From Triangularia verruculosa (taxonomy: Eukaryota; Ascomycota; Sordariomycetes; Sordariales; Podosporaceae): a stretch of DNA of 64,000 bases. Location of the stretch: NCBI GenBank assembly GCA_033296885.1, contig MU863972.1, forward strand, positions 62,001 through 126,000, in the 5' to 3' direction. Both the position numbers and the translations under genes were made by a program. Under the pieces are notes generated by a model. That model did not search any database. It worked only from the letters and a program-made list of their open reading frames with translations, and had not been told where the DNA came from. Positions within the stretch are counted from its first letter, which is position 1. Each line of letters opens with the position of its first letter. This document shows, piece after piece, positions 42,082-54,362 of this stretch.

Positions 42082-44925
42082 TCAACGGTTCCTCAAGCTC
42101 CCAACTCTCGCTAGATTCAGCCACTTCCGCTTTCCACCGCCCACGGGCGCTCCGCCATTGGCAATAGGGGCTCCTCCACTGCGATCCGCCATCGAACCCC
42201 CACTGTCATGCATGTTTCCAACCGGCACCCCTTCACTAACTTGCGGTTCAAGCTCAACCCCTCCATCATCGTCAAACTCGACCTTTCTTTCCGGAGCCTT
42301 ACTCCTCAAGATTGGCGGTGGCGTGGCGCTAGAGTTGGCCCTTTCCTCGTCAAAAAGGGAGCCACGTCTTCCCCAGGACGGTATCCCGATCAATGGTCTG
42401 TCATCCTTCAAAGTCGTTTCTGTCGCTGAGGTGCTGGATGGTGTGACGACGGGTGGGTCGGCAGAGCCAGTGGAACGGCGGAAGAAGTTATTGAGTCCAC
42501 GGGATCGGGGCCGAGGGGGAGGGACAGTAGCGTTAACCTGACTTGCAGTTGGAGGGTAATGCCGCTGCTTGGACGAGGGTTGCGAGGGTGTGCTCTGAAT
42601 GTCTGAACGGCCATGTGAAACGTTTCTGGGAGCAGGTGGTGGTTGATGAACCTGTTTTGGTGGCACAGTCATTGCTCGGCTCTGAGCCATGCCAACATCT
42701 GTAAGGTTCCGAGTCGGGGGTCTAACATCTATGCTGTTACTTCTGGCCCTGTTTCCCTTTGCGGGGTTCTTCTTCCATCTCGAAGACGGGGAAGGTCGCG
42801 CGGGAGAGGCTGATGAAGCACCTGGAAGCTCAGATCCGGTCTTGGCGAAGAGACTTGATCTGCGATTTGGAGGTGGAGGTGCAGAATTGAGTGAGTCCAG
42901 GGTCGGTGTTAATCCCCCTGAGCTAAACACGGGCTTAGGCAATGACTTGCCAAGGGCATCGAGGGCATCAGCTGTAGGCGCACTCGATGAGCTCTTTTCG
43001 CCAGCCCCCAGGTACCCCGCACCGTGCAGCGAGCCAAACATGACGCTGGTCGCCCATCCTTTTGTAGACGATGGGAAGGAAAACAGATCTGGTGAAGCAC
43101 GATCTGGTTTGAAGTTTGGATGGGCCTGCGAAACCGAACTCATCGGATCCAAAGGTGTTTTCCGTGCCGGCTTCCTGCTTTCCCGGAGCCAAGTGTCGAC
43201 ACTTGACGTGGTGGATTCGGCGCCGTCTGCATCCTGATCAAAAGAGTCTTCACTGCTCCACTCAATACCCTTCTGATGTCGCAAAACATCCCCTGCCGAC
43301 TGAGGTCTTTGGAGCTGATATCCCGAGGACTGCGGCTCATTGTTTGTGTTTGCACCAGTTAGCCTACGGCTGTCGAAAGCTGTAGTCGACGCTGGCTGTG
43401 TATTCGTCGTATGCGTTCGAGGTTCCAAACCGGTCGTGTGTTCATCAGGCACCGAATGATGCGAAGCGGTGGTTTCTGACGGAGTCAGGTAGCTACGCTC
43501 ATTTGTCGAGCCGGGGTCGTGGGATAATGTGTCATTGGAATCCTTGTACAGTCGCAGTGTAGTTGTCGAGATTGTATCAGGTGTCGGAGGAAGCGCTCGC
43601 TCTCGTCCCAGGCTTCCTTGTGTGAGGACTTTTTCCAAAGCGTCCCTCTTTTCCTGCTTCGTTTTGCGCTTAGCCATAGATGAAGGGGGACGAGCAAAAG
43701 GGGAGAAATCGTTGCTGGTGGTTTGTGCTCTTGCGGCATCCTGAAGAGCTCGACGAGTGACTTCCATCTTCTCCAGCTGACGAAGTGGCGAGCCCCCTGT
43801 CCCGAGAACATCGGTTATGGTATGAAATTGGCCATACTCGTTGGAGATAGCGCGAGCTGTGCTAGGATGATCCTTTGGGGTGGTGCTCCTCACTCGAGTT
43901 GGTGACTCCAGGGCAAGCATGCGCTGTTTGGAAGGCGTATCCATGAGCGAGCGGCCCCCATTCTTAGGCGAGGATGCATCAGGCGACTTGTTCCGACCGT
44001 ATACGCTTACAAAAGAACTTTCACTCAGGATGCTCAACGTGGGACTATCTAGCCTGATGGTCCCACGTGTTGTCTCAGGGGTGGCCTCTGGCATTGTCGA
44101 GAGACTGGGCACACTGCCACGGGCCTCTAGATACACATTGCGAAGGTTTTCGGTGCTCTCATTGTGCTCAGACAGAAAGCTGGGCATACGGTCAAGGGTT
44201 TTAGCCTCATCGGACCCCGATGGCAAAAGCACTTTGTGCTTGGGTGTCGCCTCCACAACTGGCAGACCATGGGCCTCCACTTGGCGAACCATCTCTCGCT
44301 CCCTGAGCAACTGCTCGACCCTTGCTTCCAAGACAACAATCATGCCGACAGCTTCTTCAACCGCTTTGTCTCTTTTCTCCAGCTCTTGAACAAGCCTGTC
44401 GTTTATCTGGTCCGTCTCGGCCTTTCGAAGCTCAAGTTTCTCAAGGCGCTCCTCCAACACTGTTTGCCGTTCCCGTCGGTGGTAGAGCTCAAGCTTCAGG
44501 TCAAAGTTCTGTTTGTGAAGGTTGGAAAGTGTCTGTTCCATTTCCTTGGCTCCGAGGCCCTTTTTCCTAGTTGAATCTGAGCTCTGGCTCGAGATGGGAC
44601 GACTATCGGCGGGGGACGGGCTGCGGACCGCTCGGTTGACTGTCCTACTCGACGCGCGCTCACTCTCGATTTTCCGCTCCCGCTCCAACCTCTCCTGCAA
44701 TAAAGCGGACATTGGTGTAACAACAGGGCTCGCGCTGCCGGAAAGTTCTCGCGACAGGTGCGATTTTGGTCGTTCGCCGCAGCGACTATGGTGGTGTCGG
44801 TGGGAGTGTGTGGACGTGGTTTGAGATGTTGAAGAGGAGCTGTAGCTGGGGCGCGAACCAGCCCTGGGACGAGGAGGGGCTTGAAATGGATCATTCAGTT
44901 GCCCTTGTGCGCCATGGCCGTTCAT
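42082..44925 (-). CDS. Centrosomin-motif (Cnn_1N) protein, ApsB/Mto1-like
   Basis: A single long exon encodes 947 residues from the ATG at 44925 (MNGHGAQGQLNDP). A five-codon upstream extension has no ATG. The key feature is the short Cnn_1N motif (PF07989) near residues 120-170: LGAKEMEQTLSNLHKQNFDL followed by KLELYHRRE and a coiled coil to about 220. This motif recruits gamma-tubulin complexes in centrosomin, fission-yeast Mto1 and Aspergillus ApsB, so a role at spindle pole bodies, septa or other microtubule-organising sites is likely. The rest is Ser/Pro/Thr-rich and probably disordered, with many potential phosphosites, and ends in a basic patch, GGGKRKWLNLARVGSLRNR. Upstream there are donor (GTACGT) and acceptor (AACAG) signals near 45043 and 44947, compatible with an intron in the 5' UTR. 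Confidence 0.85.
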   Translation of the reverse strand: MNGHGAQGQLNDPFQAPPRPRAGSRPSYSSSSTSQTTSTHSHRHHHSRCGERPKSHLSRELSGSASPVVTPMSALLQERLERERKIESERASSRTVNRAVRSPSPADSRPISSQSSDSTRKKGLGAKEMEQTLSNLHKQNFDLKLELYHRRERQTVLEERLEKLELRKAETDQINDRLVQELEKRDKAVEEAVGMIVVLEARVEQLLREREMVRQVEAHGLPVVEATPKHKVLLPSGSDEAKTLDRMPSFLSEHNESTENLRNVYLEARGSVPSLSTMPEATPETTRGTIRLDSPTLSILSESSFVSVYGRNKSPDASSPKNGGRSLMDTPSKQRMLALESPTRVRSTTPKDHPSTARAISNEYGQFHTITDVLGTGGSPLRQLEKMEVTRRALQDAARAQTTSNDFSPFARPPSSMAKRKTKQEKRDALEKVLTQGSLGRERALPPTPDTISTTTLRLYKDSNDTLSHDPGSTNERSYLTPSETTASHHSVPDEHTTGLEPRTHTTNTQPASTTAFDSRRLTGANTNNEPQSSGYQLQRPQSAGDVLRHQKGIEWSSEDSFDQDADGAESTTSSVDTWLRESRKPARKTPLDPMSSVSQAHPNFKPDRASPDLFSFPSSTKGWATSVMFGSLHGAGYLGAGEKSSSSAPTADALDALGKSLPKPVFSSGGLTPTLDSLNSAPPPPNRRSSLFAKTGSELPGASSASPARPSPSSRWKKNPAKGNRARSNSIDVRPPTRNLTDVGMAQSRAMTVPPKQVHQPPPAPRNVSHGRSDIQSTPSQPSSKQRHYPPTASQVNATVPPPRPRSRGLNNFFRRSTGSADPPVVTPSSTSATETTLKDDRPLIGIPSWGRRGSLFDEERANSSATPPPILRSKAPERKVEFDDDGGVELEPQVSEGVPVGNMHDSGGSMADRSGGAPIANGGAPVGGGKRKWLNLARVGSLRNR

Positions 44926-46568
44926 GTTGGGCAGACGCAAACGAAGCTGTTTTGGGTACCAGGGCTCAGGTGGGTCGGCTGGCAGATGTCAGCTGGGAGC
45001 TGGGGGACTGTCTACAAACGGCCGAAGCCCTCGCAATACGTACCCCAGCAAAGATGACCCGTCAGTTGGAAATAAAGAAGGAATATATATGTTTCTCCAG
45101 GATAATGCCTGTACCGCTTTTGTCCCTGAAATCACAGCCAGGGCGAGGTCAGATCGAGGTTTCGCGTTCTCTGCCCACGCACACTCTGCAATTGGCAGCG
45201 CCTGGTATATGGCTGGTCAAGTTCCTTTGCCGATCCTCGGTCCCTGAACTTCCAGATGCCTTCAAGTCATGAGAGGAGAGAGCTTCGCATCGACGGCAAG
45301 CGAGCGGAACGAAGGCGTTGACGAGATGAAGCTGTAGCACAAGATGACGGGTGAAGTTGCTGGTTTTGTTTTTGATGTCGGCCAAGGTGGGAGTGGTGCG
45401 ACTCTGTCTCGGAACTTTGAGGAATGGGCAAGTGGCACGAAGACAGCAGGATGAGGAACGAGGGGCTGAGGGCGGCCAAGTCATGGACGATCAGCGAGAC
45501 ACAGGACCAGCTGTGGTGTAAAGAACAAGGACAATGGGCGCCCGGGTTGAGGATTTACAGGAAAGCAGCAAAAAGGATTTGTTTCGCAGGAAGAAGCAAT
45601 GGCAGGAAGGATGAAGGTGAAAGTCAATTGGTGTTGGTGGCCGTTCAATTGGCGTGGGGCACAGCCAATGGATTCCAGGGACCCTTACTTATTCGGGCTT
45701 AGCTTACTCGGCCCGCAGTCATCCAGTGGGTCGCTGCAGGGTGACAGCCTGGACCGCAGCTTTGACGTTAAGCCGGTCATTCCATCTTGCTCACACATCT
45801 CCGAAGTGCAAGAGTCCGAGGGTGAGGAACAAACAAGGCTTTCGATGAAGCCGAAGGCTGCGTCGAATTCCAATGGCATTCTAACTCACGCATCCTTCAT
45901 ATCAAAGACAATGGAATGGCCCGTCCGGTCAGGATTCCCTCCTTAACATTTTGTCAGCCTTGACAATATTTCTCAAGCAGGGGTTACTTAGACTTCCAGC
46001 CAATCAGAAAAATCATCACTCGGTTCCAGTGTGCTGGAAGATGGTTCCGAATGCAACCCCACCCAAGCTACTTAAGGCGGTCGCGGCACATCAAAAATCC
46101 ACCGACTTTTCATCACAATGGAGAATGTCTTGATAAAAACCTCGAAGATTTGTAGTTTTCGGTCACTCTGGCTTTATCTCTGGTCACCAAACACTCCGGC
46201 ACAGCCCTAGAAAACGAGCGCCGAACAACTGGAATTCTCTCACTCGATGATTACGTCAATGCGATGCCCTCCGCGAGGGGCTATTTGTTTCGTTTCCAGA
46301 GAGCACTTGGAATGATCTGCCCCCACTCTGTGTTTGGTTCATGCCACACAATGAAACACTGCAAAAGGTGACCTGCCCCTGTGCGCTGCTGTCCACCAGG
46401 TTGAGTGGACTGCAGGCCTCAGCCTTTGTCTGCGAAGCTTGGTTCCCCCGTGCTGCCCGCATCATGCAGGTGTTTACCCCGCATTTGCAGCTTGGCCGTC
46501 ACCGCTGGAACATGTCACCAGGCTCTGAATTCAGGGGTAAAAGGGGCTGACGACCACGCCTCGACGAC
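44926..46568. other. Intergenic and promoter region
   Basis: No gene is supported. It includes a probable 5'-UTR intron of the Cnn_1N gene near 44947-45043 and the 3' flank of the SDR gene. Confidence 0.45.
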
Positions 46569-47897
46569 TCAATGTACAACAATATCGTCCATTGGACACC
46601 CTCTCTCGACAGAATCCATCCTCGTCTTCTCGGCAATGACATCCCTCGTCAGCTTCATCAGTCTATCCGCCAGCTCATCGCTCTGCGACATCTCGCTACC
46701 TTCCTCAGGGATGCAAGGCGGGCAGATATACTGCCCGGAACCCTCGATCTTGGTTGCGCAAAACACCGTCGGCACAGCGCCCTCAAACTGATCTTTCTTG
46801 ATCGGATCGATGCCGTACTTCATCACATATCCTCCCAGCGGGTATGGCTCGAGAATATCTTGTCTACTCTGCTTGGTGCTGACGAAGCCCGGGTGTGTAG
46901 CGTTCATGAGCACGTTTGGATGTCCATTCTGCGTCACCCTGCGGTTGAAGTAGCGTGAGTAGAGGATGCCTGCCAACTTACTTCTCCCATACTGCGCGTT
47001 CGGTCCCACGTCTTCGTTAATCTCATCCAAGGAAGCGAATTTGGTGTCTTTGGGGGCGCCGTTGTGCAAGTTGCTGCTCTGGTTGCTGATCCGGACGATA
47101 TTGCCTTGCTCGGCAGTCTTCTGCATCAGTGGGAGGAGGTGAGATGTGAGCACGACGTGCCCCATGTGGTTAACGGCCATGTGTCTGTCCACGCCGTACG
47201 ATGTAAGTTCGGCTGACATGATGCCGCGGCCAGAATTATTGACGAGGATATCGAGGCGGTCATTGTCACGTTTGATGGTCTCGGCTACTTCTTTTACACG
47301 GCGCCAGTCGCTCTGTATTGTCTTGCTTTTAGTGGCTGGTATTGGGAGTGGGAAGAGGAGTCAGCGTACAAGGTCACACTTCATCCAGTACATACGGGCA
47401 GCCTTGTCCTGCCCGAGTTCGTCGGCAATGACGGCCATGGCGCCCTGAAAGACTTCTTCGTTGACGGATATGACATAGAGCTTGCTGATATTGTGTTTAA
47501 GAAGGGTGTATGCCACGCCGAAGCCGATACCCTGACTGCCTCCTGTCACCACACCCACCTTGCCGGTCAGATCTGGGCAGTCGTCCAGCTTGAACTGTCG
47601 GGATCCGAGTTTGGTAAACGCTCCGCCAAAGTTCTCGGCGAGGGTATCCTTAGGGTTCGGGCTGGTCAGCTGGTTCGTATTAGCAGGAGGATGGATGCAG
47701 AGGCTTACTCCAAGCTTTTGCATTGTGGATGAGACCACGCCGCGATATACGGCTGCGGATCTGAATGATCGAGTCTGCGGGCCGTGGCACGGTAGCACAA
47801 CAGCAGGGCCAGCAAATTGGGGGCCGCTCTCGGCGGTGCAACGAGGAACAAGTAGCAATCTCGGGTTGGCGCGTCTGGGCACGACTCGTAGTGCCAT
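46569..47897 (-). CDS. Short-chain dehydrogenase/reductase, mitochondrial-like
   Basis: Two exons (47897-47370, 47312-46569) encode 423 residues. The cofactor loop TGGSQGIG is at 118-125, NNSG follows at about 201-204, and the catalytic YGRSK gives Tyr284 and Lys288, so it should be an NAD(P)H-dependent oxidoreductase of the SDR fold; the substrate is unknown. The N-terminal about 55 residues are Arg-rich, lack acidic residues near the start and carry RSFRSAAVYRG, much like a mitochondrial presequence. The intron uses GTACGC and ATACAG, the acceptor choice restoring CDLSDWRRVKEVA. Within exon 1, positions 47708-47670 look like a possible 39-nt intron (GTAAGC, GCTAATAC, CCAG) in frame; skipping it would remove 13 residues. 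Which form is made is unclear. Confidence 0.88.
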
Positions 47898-49468
47898 TTC
47901 ACTTCTGAAGTCATAAGATGTTCTTGAAACAATAATGACCTTGATCTGGATGGAAGAGGAAAAGACTTCTGCTCTTATGCAATCATGTATTCACCATCCT
48001 CGAGGCCGTCAAAGCTGAATGCATGACGTATCTTGATCTCTGGAGCTGCCCCGCCCTTTTGAGATCGTGTCAGGTACTGCAGATTTCTTAGCTCAGGGGT
48101 AATTCCGAGTCTTTGAGGGTTAGAGTTGACCCAAAATACCTATAGGGCGATTATCACTCTCGGAATCCAATGGCTTTGGCCTAATGTCTTGAACGGCTGG
48201 AGCGACTGGATTCTTGGCTTGAGCAAAGTTATGCTGTGCTTGGTGAGAGGATATGTGTGAGCCCCGACTGCATGTTGTGGAATGGTTCTCACATGGGGAA
48301 AACGATCTCACGATTGGATTCCTGCTGTATGTCATGCAGCCTTGTCCTAATGAAGATTTCGCTTTTTTGGAGGGTCAGACTGGTCTGTTTGGTGAAGATG
48401 CTGTGTTGCCTCGGTCGCTGACACTGACGTCATGGAGCTGTGCAGGAACGAAGCGAAGCAGTACGGGAAAAGTGGTAGAGAAAATCATGAACAGGTGGAC
48501 ATGAGGCTCACATCTCAAATAAGATAGCAGGAAAATGCTTTATGAAGTTCTTTTATATAACGCTTGGGACTATTTGGCAAAGTGGACAGCAATTGCTGGC
48601 GGAGTGTCCGGGCTGTTGGCGGAGTGGGCGGCTCACAGGCAATGGCGGGGTGGAGTTGGAGGGGTACTTTCCTGGTCACTCTTTTCTGTCGTTTACCACC
48701 ACACCAGAATCACTTCCGGTGCTGGCTCTTCCCAAATTCGGTCAATCACCATCGCACCCTCTACCCAACATTCGGTTGAACAAGGCTTTTCCATCCGAGA
48801 GGAGACTAAATTGCACCACGCAGGCCAGGCTCTCGAGTTCTGAAACCTGGAAGCCCCATGGTTGAATCTAGATCCAAACACACCTGGGCAACGTGCTCAA
48901 CGCTGCCAGCCTCTCATCAACACCGTCAAGAAGATCTACACATTGAGAGATTTACCTATTTACTTAATATCCAGCGACAGACAGCATCCCATCATTTTGT
49001 CCACGGTTTTCCAAGGGAACAGCTCGTGTCCTCAGAGCCTTGTGAACCACACCCTTTTGTTTTCCGTGTAACCACACCACCAGTTCCGGCTTGCTGACAC
49101 CAAGCCAGGACATTGGGCAATTCGAATGGTCCCCGAGTTGCTGAGGCTGTGCCCGCCGCCCACAGTCAATTTTATACAGCCGCGCCTGAAACCAGCCCTC
49201 GTGATTGGGCCGTTACACTGAACCCGGGATGTTGGATATGCAGGGTTCCTTTCGCGGACATGAGCTTCTTGCACCATCCCCTGATCTACCATTACTCCCT
49301 CGATCGCAAAGCGGGAGTTCCAGAGCCTCGTCTACTCACCCTGTGGGGGGTCAGCAACCAAGGTATGTCGGCTCGGATAGATAAAGATGTAGGCCCCATG
49401 CTTGCCCGGCTGCTGGAGACCAGGCACCATCCGTACAGCTGTAAGGCCTCAACAAGGAGGCGAACGCC
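47898..49468. other. Divergent promoter region, SDR and CorA-like
   Basis: No separate gene is supported. A frame from the ATG at 49260 codes for MSFLHHPLIYHYSLDRKAGV and runs to a good donor (GTATGT at 49363), and could be an upstream exon of the CorA-like gene. A TATA-like tttatataac lies near 48552. Confidence 0.45.
48425..48432. promoter_or_regulatory. CRE palindrome TGACGTCA upstream of SDR
   Basis: A perfect ATF/CREB-type site 528 bp upstream of the SDR start codon. It suggests possible stress- or nutrient-linked bZIP control; no other support. Confidence 0.35.
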
Positions 49469-52400
49469 ATGGCAGTTCGACAAGGACACCAACACCACCA
49501 GCACCAACGGTGGGCGCCCAAGGTCAAGAATCAAAACTTTGGAATCTTAAAGGCAGGCCACCACTCCATCCCACCGACCTTCGACTCCGAGTCCGCCCCA
49601 CCGACATGCTTCTCTTCCGAGGACCATCCACCTGAGGCTATCCGAGATCATACAAAGCATTATTTCGGATGTATCAATATCGCGGACCGAGCCGGTTATT
49701 TCCACGATCCTGACAACAATCCCGTGTGGCAGCATGAGCTCAAACTGGAGAAAGACTACCTGAGATCGCTTCCAGAGTATCTCACATGTCCAGAAGATCG
49801 TATTACGGATGCGGCGAAGAAGCGGAGAGACAAGACGATAGAGAGCACTGCTGTCGCCATTGAGGCCCAATACAGGCGCACTGACATCTTGCGACAAGCT
49901 GTTCGGGGAAAGGAACCCGAAACGCCCCCTGTTACGGCACCAGCTGAAGCATCTCAGAAGCCAGTGACTCTTGCCAAAACTGACCACTTCGTCATTTGTG
50001 TCGAAGAAAGTGGCAAAAGTTGGAGGAAGTCAGCTGTATATCGGGACGGTATCAGCAAAATTCAAGCATGGAAGCAGAGAAGATCACCACCCATTAGCAA
50101 CCTCCAAGGTGTCAGCACGAGCATGGTGCCACCAGGGAATCAGTTGAGGGCACCCTCAGAAACTACAGCAGTCATAACGCCACAGGCACTCAGCATAGAC
50201 CCTCAGTCTAGACCTGAGCTTGGACGGGATGAAGTTAGGAAGATCGTGGAACGGATTCGTAAGAGCACCCTGCCGCTCGATTCCAAATCGGAGGAGTACG
50301 ACCTAGAGCGAGACGTGAATGCATATCTCATTCAATACACACGCAAGAAAGCTCATTTCCTGGGTTTACAAACGGTACCGGAGTCTAAGCCAGCATCATC
50401 AACAGGAGCGTCAACAGCACCCGGCACTACGGCTTCAAACGCAGCTGCACCGGCCCAAAGTCTACCGTCAAAAGCTGGTGCCATGGCAGCTGCGGAGCCT
50501 TTGTCGAACGCTTTGACATCGTCACCGACACGCGCCACTTTCTCAAACGGTTCTGCTAGTCGCACATCCAGCTTCACGCCCACGCAGAGTACAAATGTCC
50601 AGTATCTTGAACCCTACGAGGAGGAGCTCACAGATCCGAGATTCAAGGGCAGGTTCCCGGATCAACGTCTGGCTATGAACATTGTCCTTGGTGCCAATGG
50701 CGATTCATCGACATCTCCTGTAGGCAACATATCATCAGCATCAAACATTCTTGACAAGAATGCTATCAAGGATGAAGACTCAACTCGGATTCGGTACTTT
50801 CATCTTCCGTCCAACAATATGCAGGTAAGTCATCCCGGTTACAAAAAAACAATGGTCTGCTTCTCGTGCATCACTGACATGGTGTCTAGTGGGTTGAAGT
50901 AAGCTATTCATCTCCCTCCTATCAATCAAGGAAGCAGGAAGCTGATATGATCCCGTTCAGAAAGCTATTGCGGGCTATTTCGGAGAAGGGGACCTCAATA
51001 TTGACATTAGCAACGCATCAAGAGACCGATCGGTGAAGACACACACTCAGATGCTTCTCCGGCCCCAGTTCTGGCGCGGCCAACAACACGGAGCTCGCAG
51101 CGGTGTAGTGCATGCGAGACACATGAGACCACTGTGTGAGCGCATATCTTCTGGTAAGCGGGATCCCATTGAGGACTGACATGCCCATTCTTACGCGCCT
51201 TGCAAATAGAGGTCAACGAGATCGAAGACAATCCGAAGAACATAGTTCTCTTTGTGAGTTAGCAGACCGCTTACTTTTCTACCACTGACGCTCGTCGGAC
51301 TAACCGTAGTCACTTAGATGCCGTACCTACACTGGGATACTGACAGAATGAGAAATAAGATGGCCAAGGTCATTGATATCGAGTCAGAACAACAGCGCAA
51401 GAGAAACGAGGAGATGGCATACGACAAACGTCAAAAGCGGACGAAGACAAGGGAAGGCCTTGAGATTAGGGCGACACGCATTCAACACAAGCATGAAGGG
51501 GGTGAAGAGGATAACCCAATGAATGCGACCAGGGATCAAAGGCCCACAACACGCCTATCCCAGGGCGTGAATGATTTGGATGATCTATTGGACCGACTTA
51601 TATCTGTGGGCAAAAGTAAGCAGCCAATCGACATTGATGAGAATGGCAGGCTTAAGATCGCCAACCCATTGGGCCAATACCTGATCGACGCTGCCAGATT
51701 GTACGAGACCATCTCTACGTATCGGGATCAACGCATGCTGGAGAAGTACCTATACAATGACCCACCTCTTCATCCCCGACGAACACTTGATCAGTCATAC
51801 TATTGGACACTGAAAAGCACCAAAGTCCGCGATCGGGACCAGGTTGTATATCGAGGTACTAACATGAACTTGGAACTCTGCCACCGGCTTGAGCCAAAGC
51901 AAAGCCCGGGTGAAGTCGGCGTCTGGGGTCAGCTAAAGGGCAAATTACAGAACGCGCCCAGCAATGAAAACACCAAGGTAGACTTGAAATGGACTGATCA
52001 CTGGGAAAATACGGATAAGCATGGGTGTGAGCACTGCAGGAGCGACATTCGCAAGATATCCCAGCTCGTCATGGTTGACCAGCTCTGGATGTGGGTATTG
52101 GATGAGACGACAATTATCACTTCGTTCCCTAAGCGGTACGGATTCAACAAGCAAGACCTGTCGGGCGTTCACAAATCCATTCGAATGAGGCTCAAGTCTG
52201 CCCGCAAGAATCAGGTCAGGTCGGTCTATGACTTAGCCTTGATCATACTGGACGAGTGCTGCAATACTTTTTTTGATCGAACCAAAACGGAGGTGTGAAC
52301 CCCCCACACGGTACAAAAACCAAGTGTTCCCAACTGACACCTGTTACAGGACAGTCAACCCCAGGTGATGGACATCTTCTCGGAGGCTATTGGTAACGTT

Positions 52401-54005
52401 GTAAGTAATTGTTGTGCTCCTCGTGTAGTCATTCCCTTGCTTACCTAAGGTACGTGATGTTGTAAGACGAACCAACATACAATATCATTCCAGCATGTGT
52501 GGCACTGGACACAAAAGGCATCGAAGATCTACCGCTCGAGATCCAAATACATCAACTCTTCCGATTTGCACGTGCCCCTACTAGATATCCATCCAGAAGG
52601 AAAGCTGCAGAGAGAGGTCAAAGATATCATCGATGAGCTCGACATCATGATTCACGTCCACAAGAAGCAAAGGGAGGTAATAAAGAGGTTTTGCAAACAT
52701 GTGGAACACATCCTCGATCCAGATGGTCGCTGGAAGGAAGGCTCCCACCAGTTTGACAGAGGGGTGCAATCAAGAGCTCCGCACAATACTATTGACAACA
52801 TGGAAAAATATTACAGAAGAAAGGAGAAGCATGACCAGCTGTTGTGGTTCAGAATGCAGTCTCAAGAAGTGCTTGCCGAGGTTGATGATCGGCTGGACGA
52901 ACTTGAGGGGCTCAAGAAGGGGGCTGAGAGTACGGCCAAGAGTGTAAGTCACACCATAATGCTTTGTCTTGTTCATTGCTGATGTCAAGCCCAGGTCAAT
53001 GATCTATTATCACTCAAACAACAACAGGCAAGCGTCGTCCAGGCCTGGGAATCGGTTAAGCAGGCAGAAGAAGCAGTTCGCCAAGGACGGGCCATCATGA
53101 TGTTCACCGTCATCACCATCATCTTTGTAAGTCGTTGAATACCTCCAAAAGGTACACCGCGATACGTTGACTCTGACACAATCACAGCTTCCCTTGTCAT
53201 TCATTGCATCGATCTTCGGTATGAACAACTACGAATTCGGAGGCAGCGATAACCTGTGGAGCGTGTACCAGCAGCTGATATTCATTTGTAAGTTCTTTTT
53301 GAAAGTCGCTTAGGTAACTTCAGGATGTAAGGTAGTCTAACACAGACATTGGCAGTACCAATTTCCTTCGGTGTCATTATTCTTTCTGTAGTTATCGCCT
53401 TCTCGAACCTCCTCCGCGCCTCCATATGGTCGATATTCAAGCTTATCACCACCTCTGCCTTGGTCTACACTGGCCTGTATCGATTCTGGCTCACTTTTAG
53501 TGATGAGTGGTGCTCGACTTCGATGATGCAGAAGACGGAGAAGGCGGTCCAGGACATGAAAGATGAGGTGAGGAGGATGAAGAGACAGCGGAACCAGAAG
53601 AAGAAAACGGCAGAACAGGAGAAGGCCAAGAAAGCGGAGGACGGACTTGACCCACAGGATCAGAAGGATGAAAAGGGGGAGAGTACTGGGAACGCCTATG
53701 GGAATCAGACACTGGAGTTCAAGTTCTTTGCAGAGAGTGGAGAGCAACGGCGAAGGAACACCACCGGACAGCGGTCACCGAAAATGGCGAAATGGGAGCA
53801 GTCGTCACACCTTAAAGTGAACTCCGCCTGGCCACGCGACACCCCTCCGAATGCTTCCGGGGCCACGAGTAGCCGTCCTCGATTTTCACACGATGAGGCG
53901 GGAGAAGGCAGACAGACGCAGAGGATGAATGGGGACCAAGCCAACGGCAATGGGAACAGCAGCGCGAGGAATAGCACGGTTCCAGGTTCTGACAATAACG
54001 TGTAG
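49469..54005 (+). CDS. CorA-like Mg2+ transporter domain protein, 10 exons
   Basis: Ten exons (49469-50824, 50890-50898, 50961-51153, 51210-51253, 51318-52292, 52350-52400, 52494-52943, 52995-53126, 53188-53287, 53356-54005) join in one frame to 1319 residues. The C-terminal part is a CorA-type domain: a long charged helix region (HVHKKQREVIKRFCKHVEHI), a first membrane helix (MFTVITIIFLPLSFIASIFGMNNYEF) ending in the CorA signature GMN, and a second helix (PISFGVIILSVVIAF). It should sit in a membrane as a channel for Mg2+ or another divalent ion, though the huge cytosolic part suggests other roles. Exon 2 is a 9-nt microexon coding WVE. The start at 49469 has a strong context (gccATGG), but splicing from an exon at 49260-49362 into 49474 also keeps the frame. 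Confidence 0.88.
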
Positions 54006-54362
54006 GGTATCGTGCAATTCTCACGACTATCAGTTGTATCACAGACTCAATTTCAAGAAAGCAAATTGTTTCCCATTACTAGCTACAAAATGCCTGCCTA
54101 CCCGATGCATCAACAGATATCCACCATTCGGTTGTCCAGCAGCCTTTGGCCATTTGCTGTTCCAGACAGCTGGCCCAACTCGAGACTCAAATAACCAAAC
54201 CGCATGACTAAAGATCAACAGAACATTCTTTTTTTTTGTGTGTGTTTTCCAAACTGCCAACCCAACACTGGCCTCTTCCCCCTCTTAGGACCTCATGACT
54301 GCTATGCGAACATGCATATATGTCCGCTGAGTGGCGCAGGGAAGACCACATCGCTACCCCGT
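54006..54362. other. Convergent 3' region
   Basis: Short 3' flank between convergent genes; a T-run near 54228-54236 is the only feature. No gene. Confidence 0.4.
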
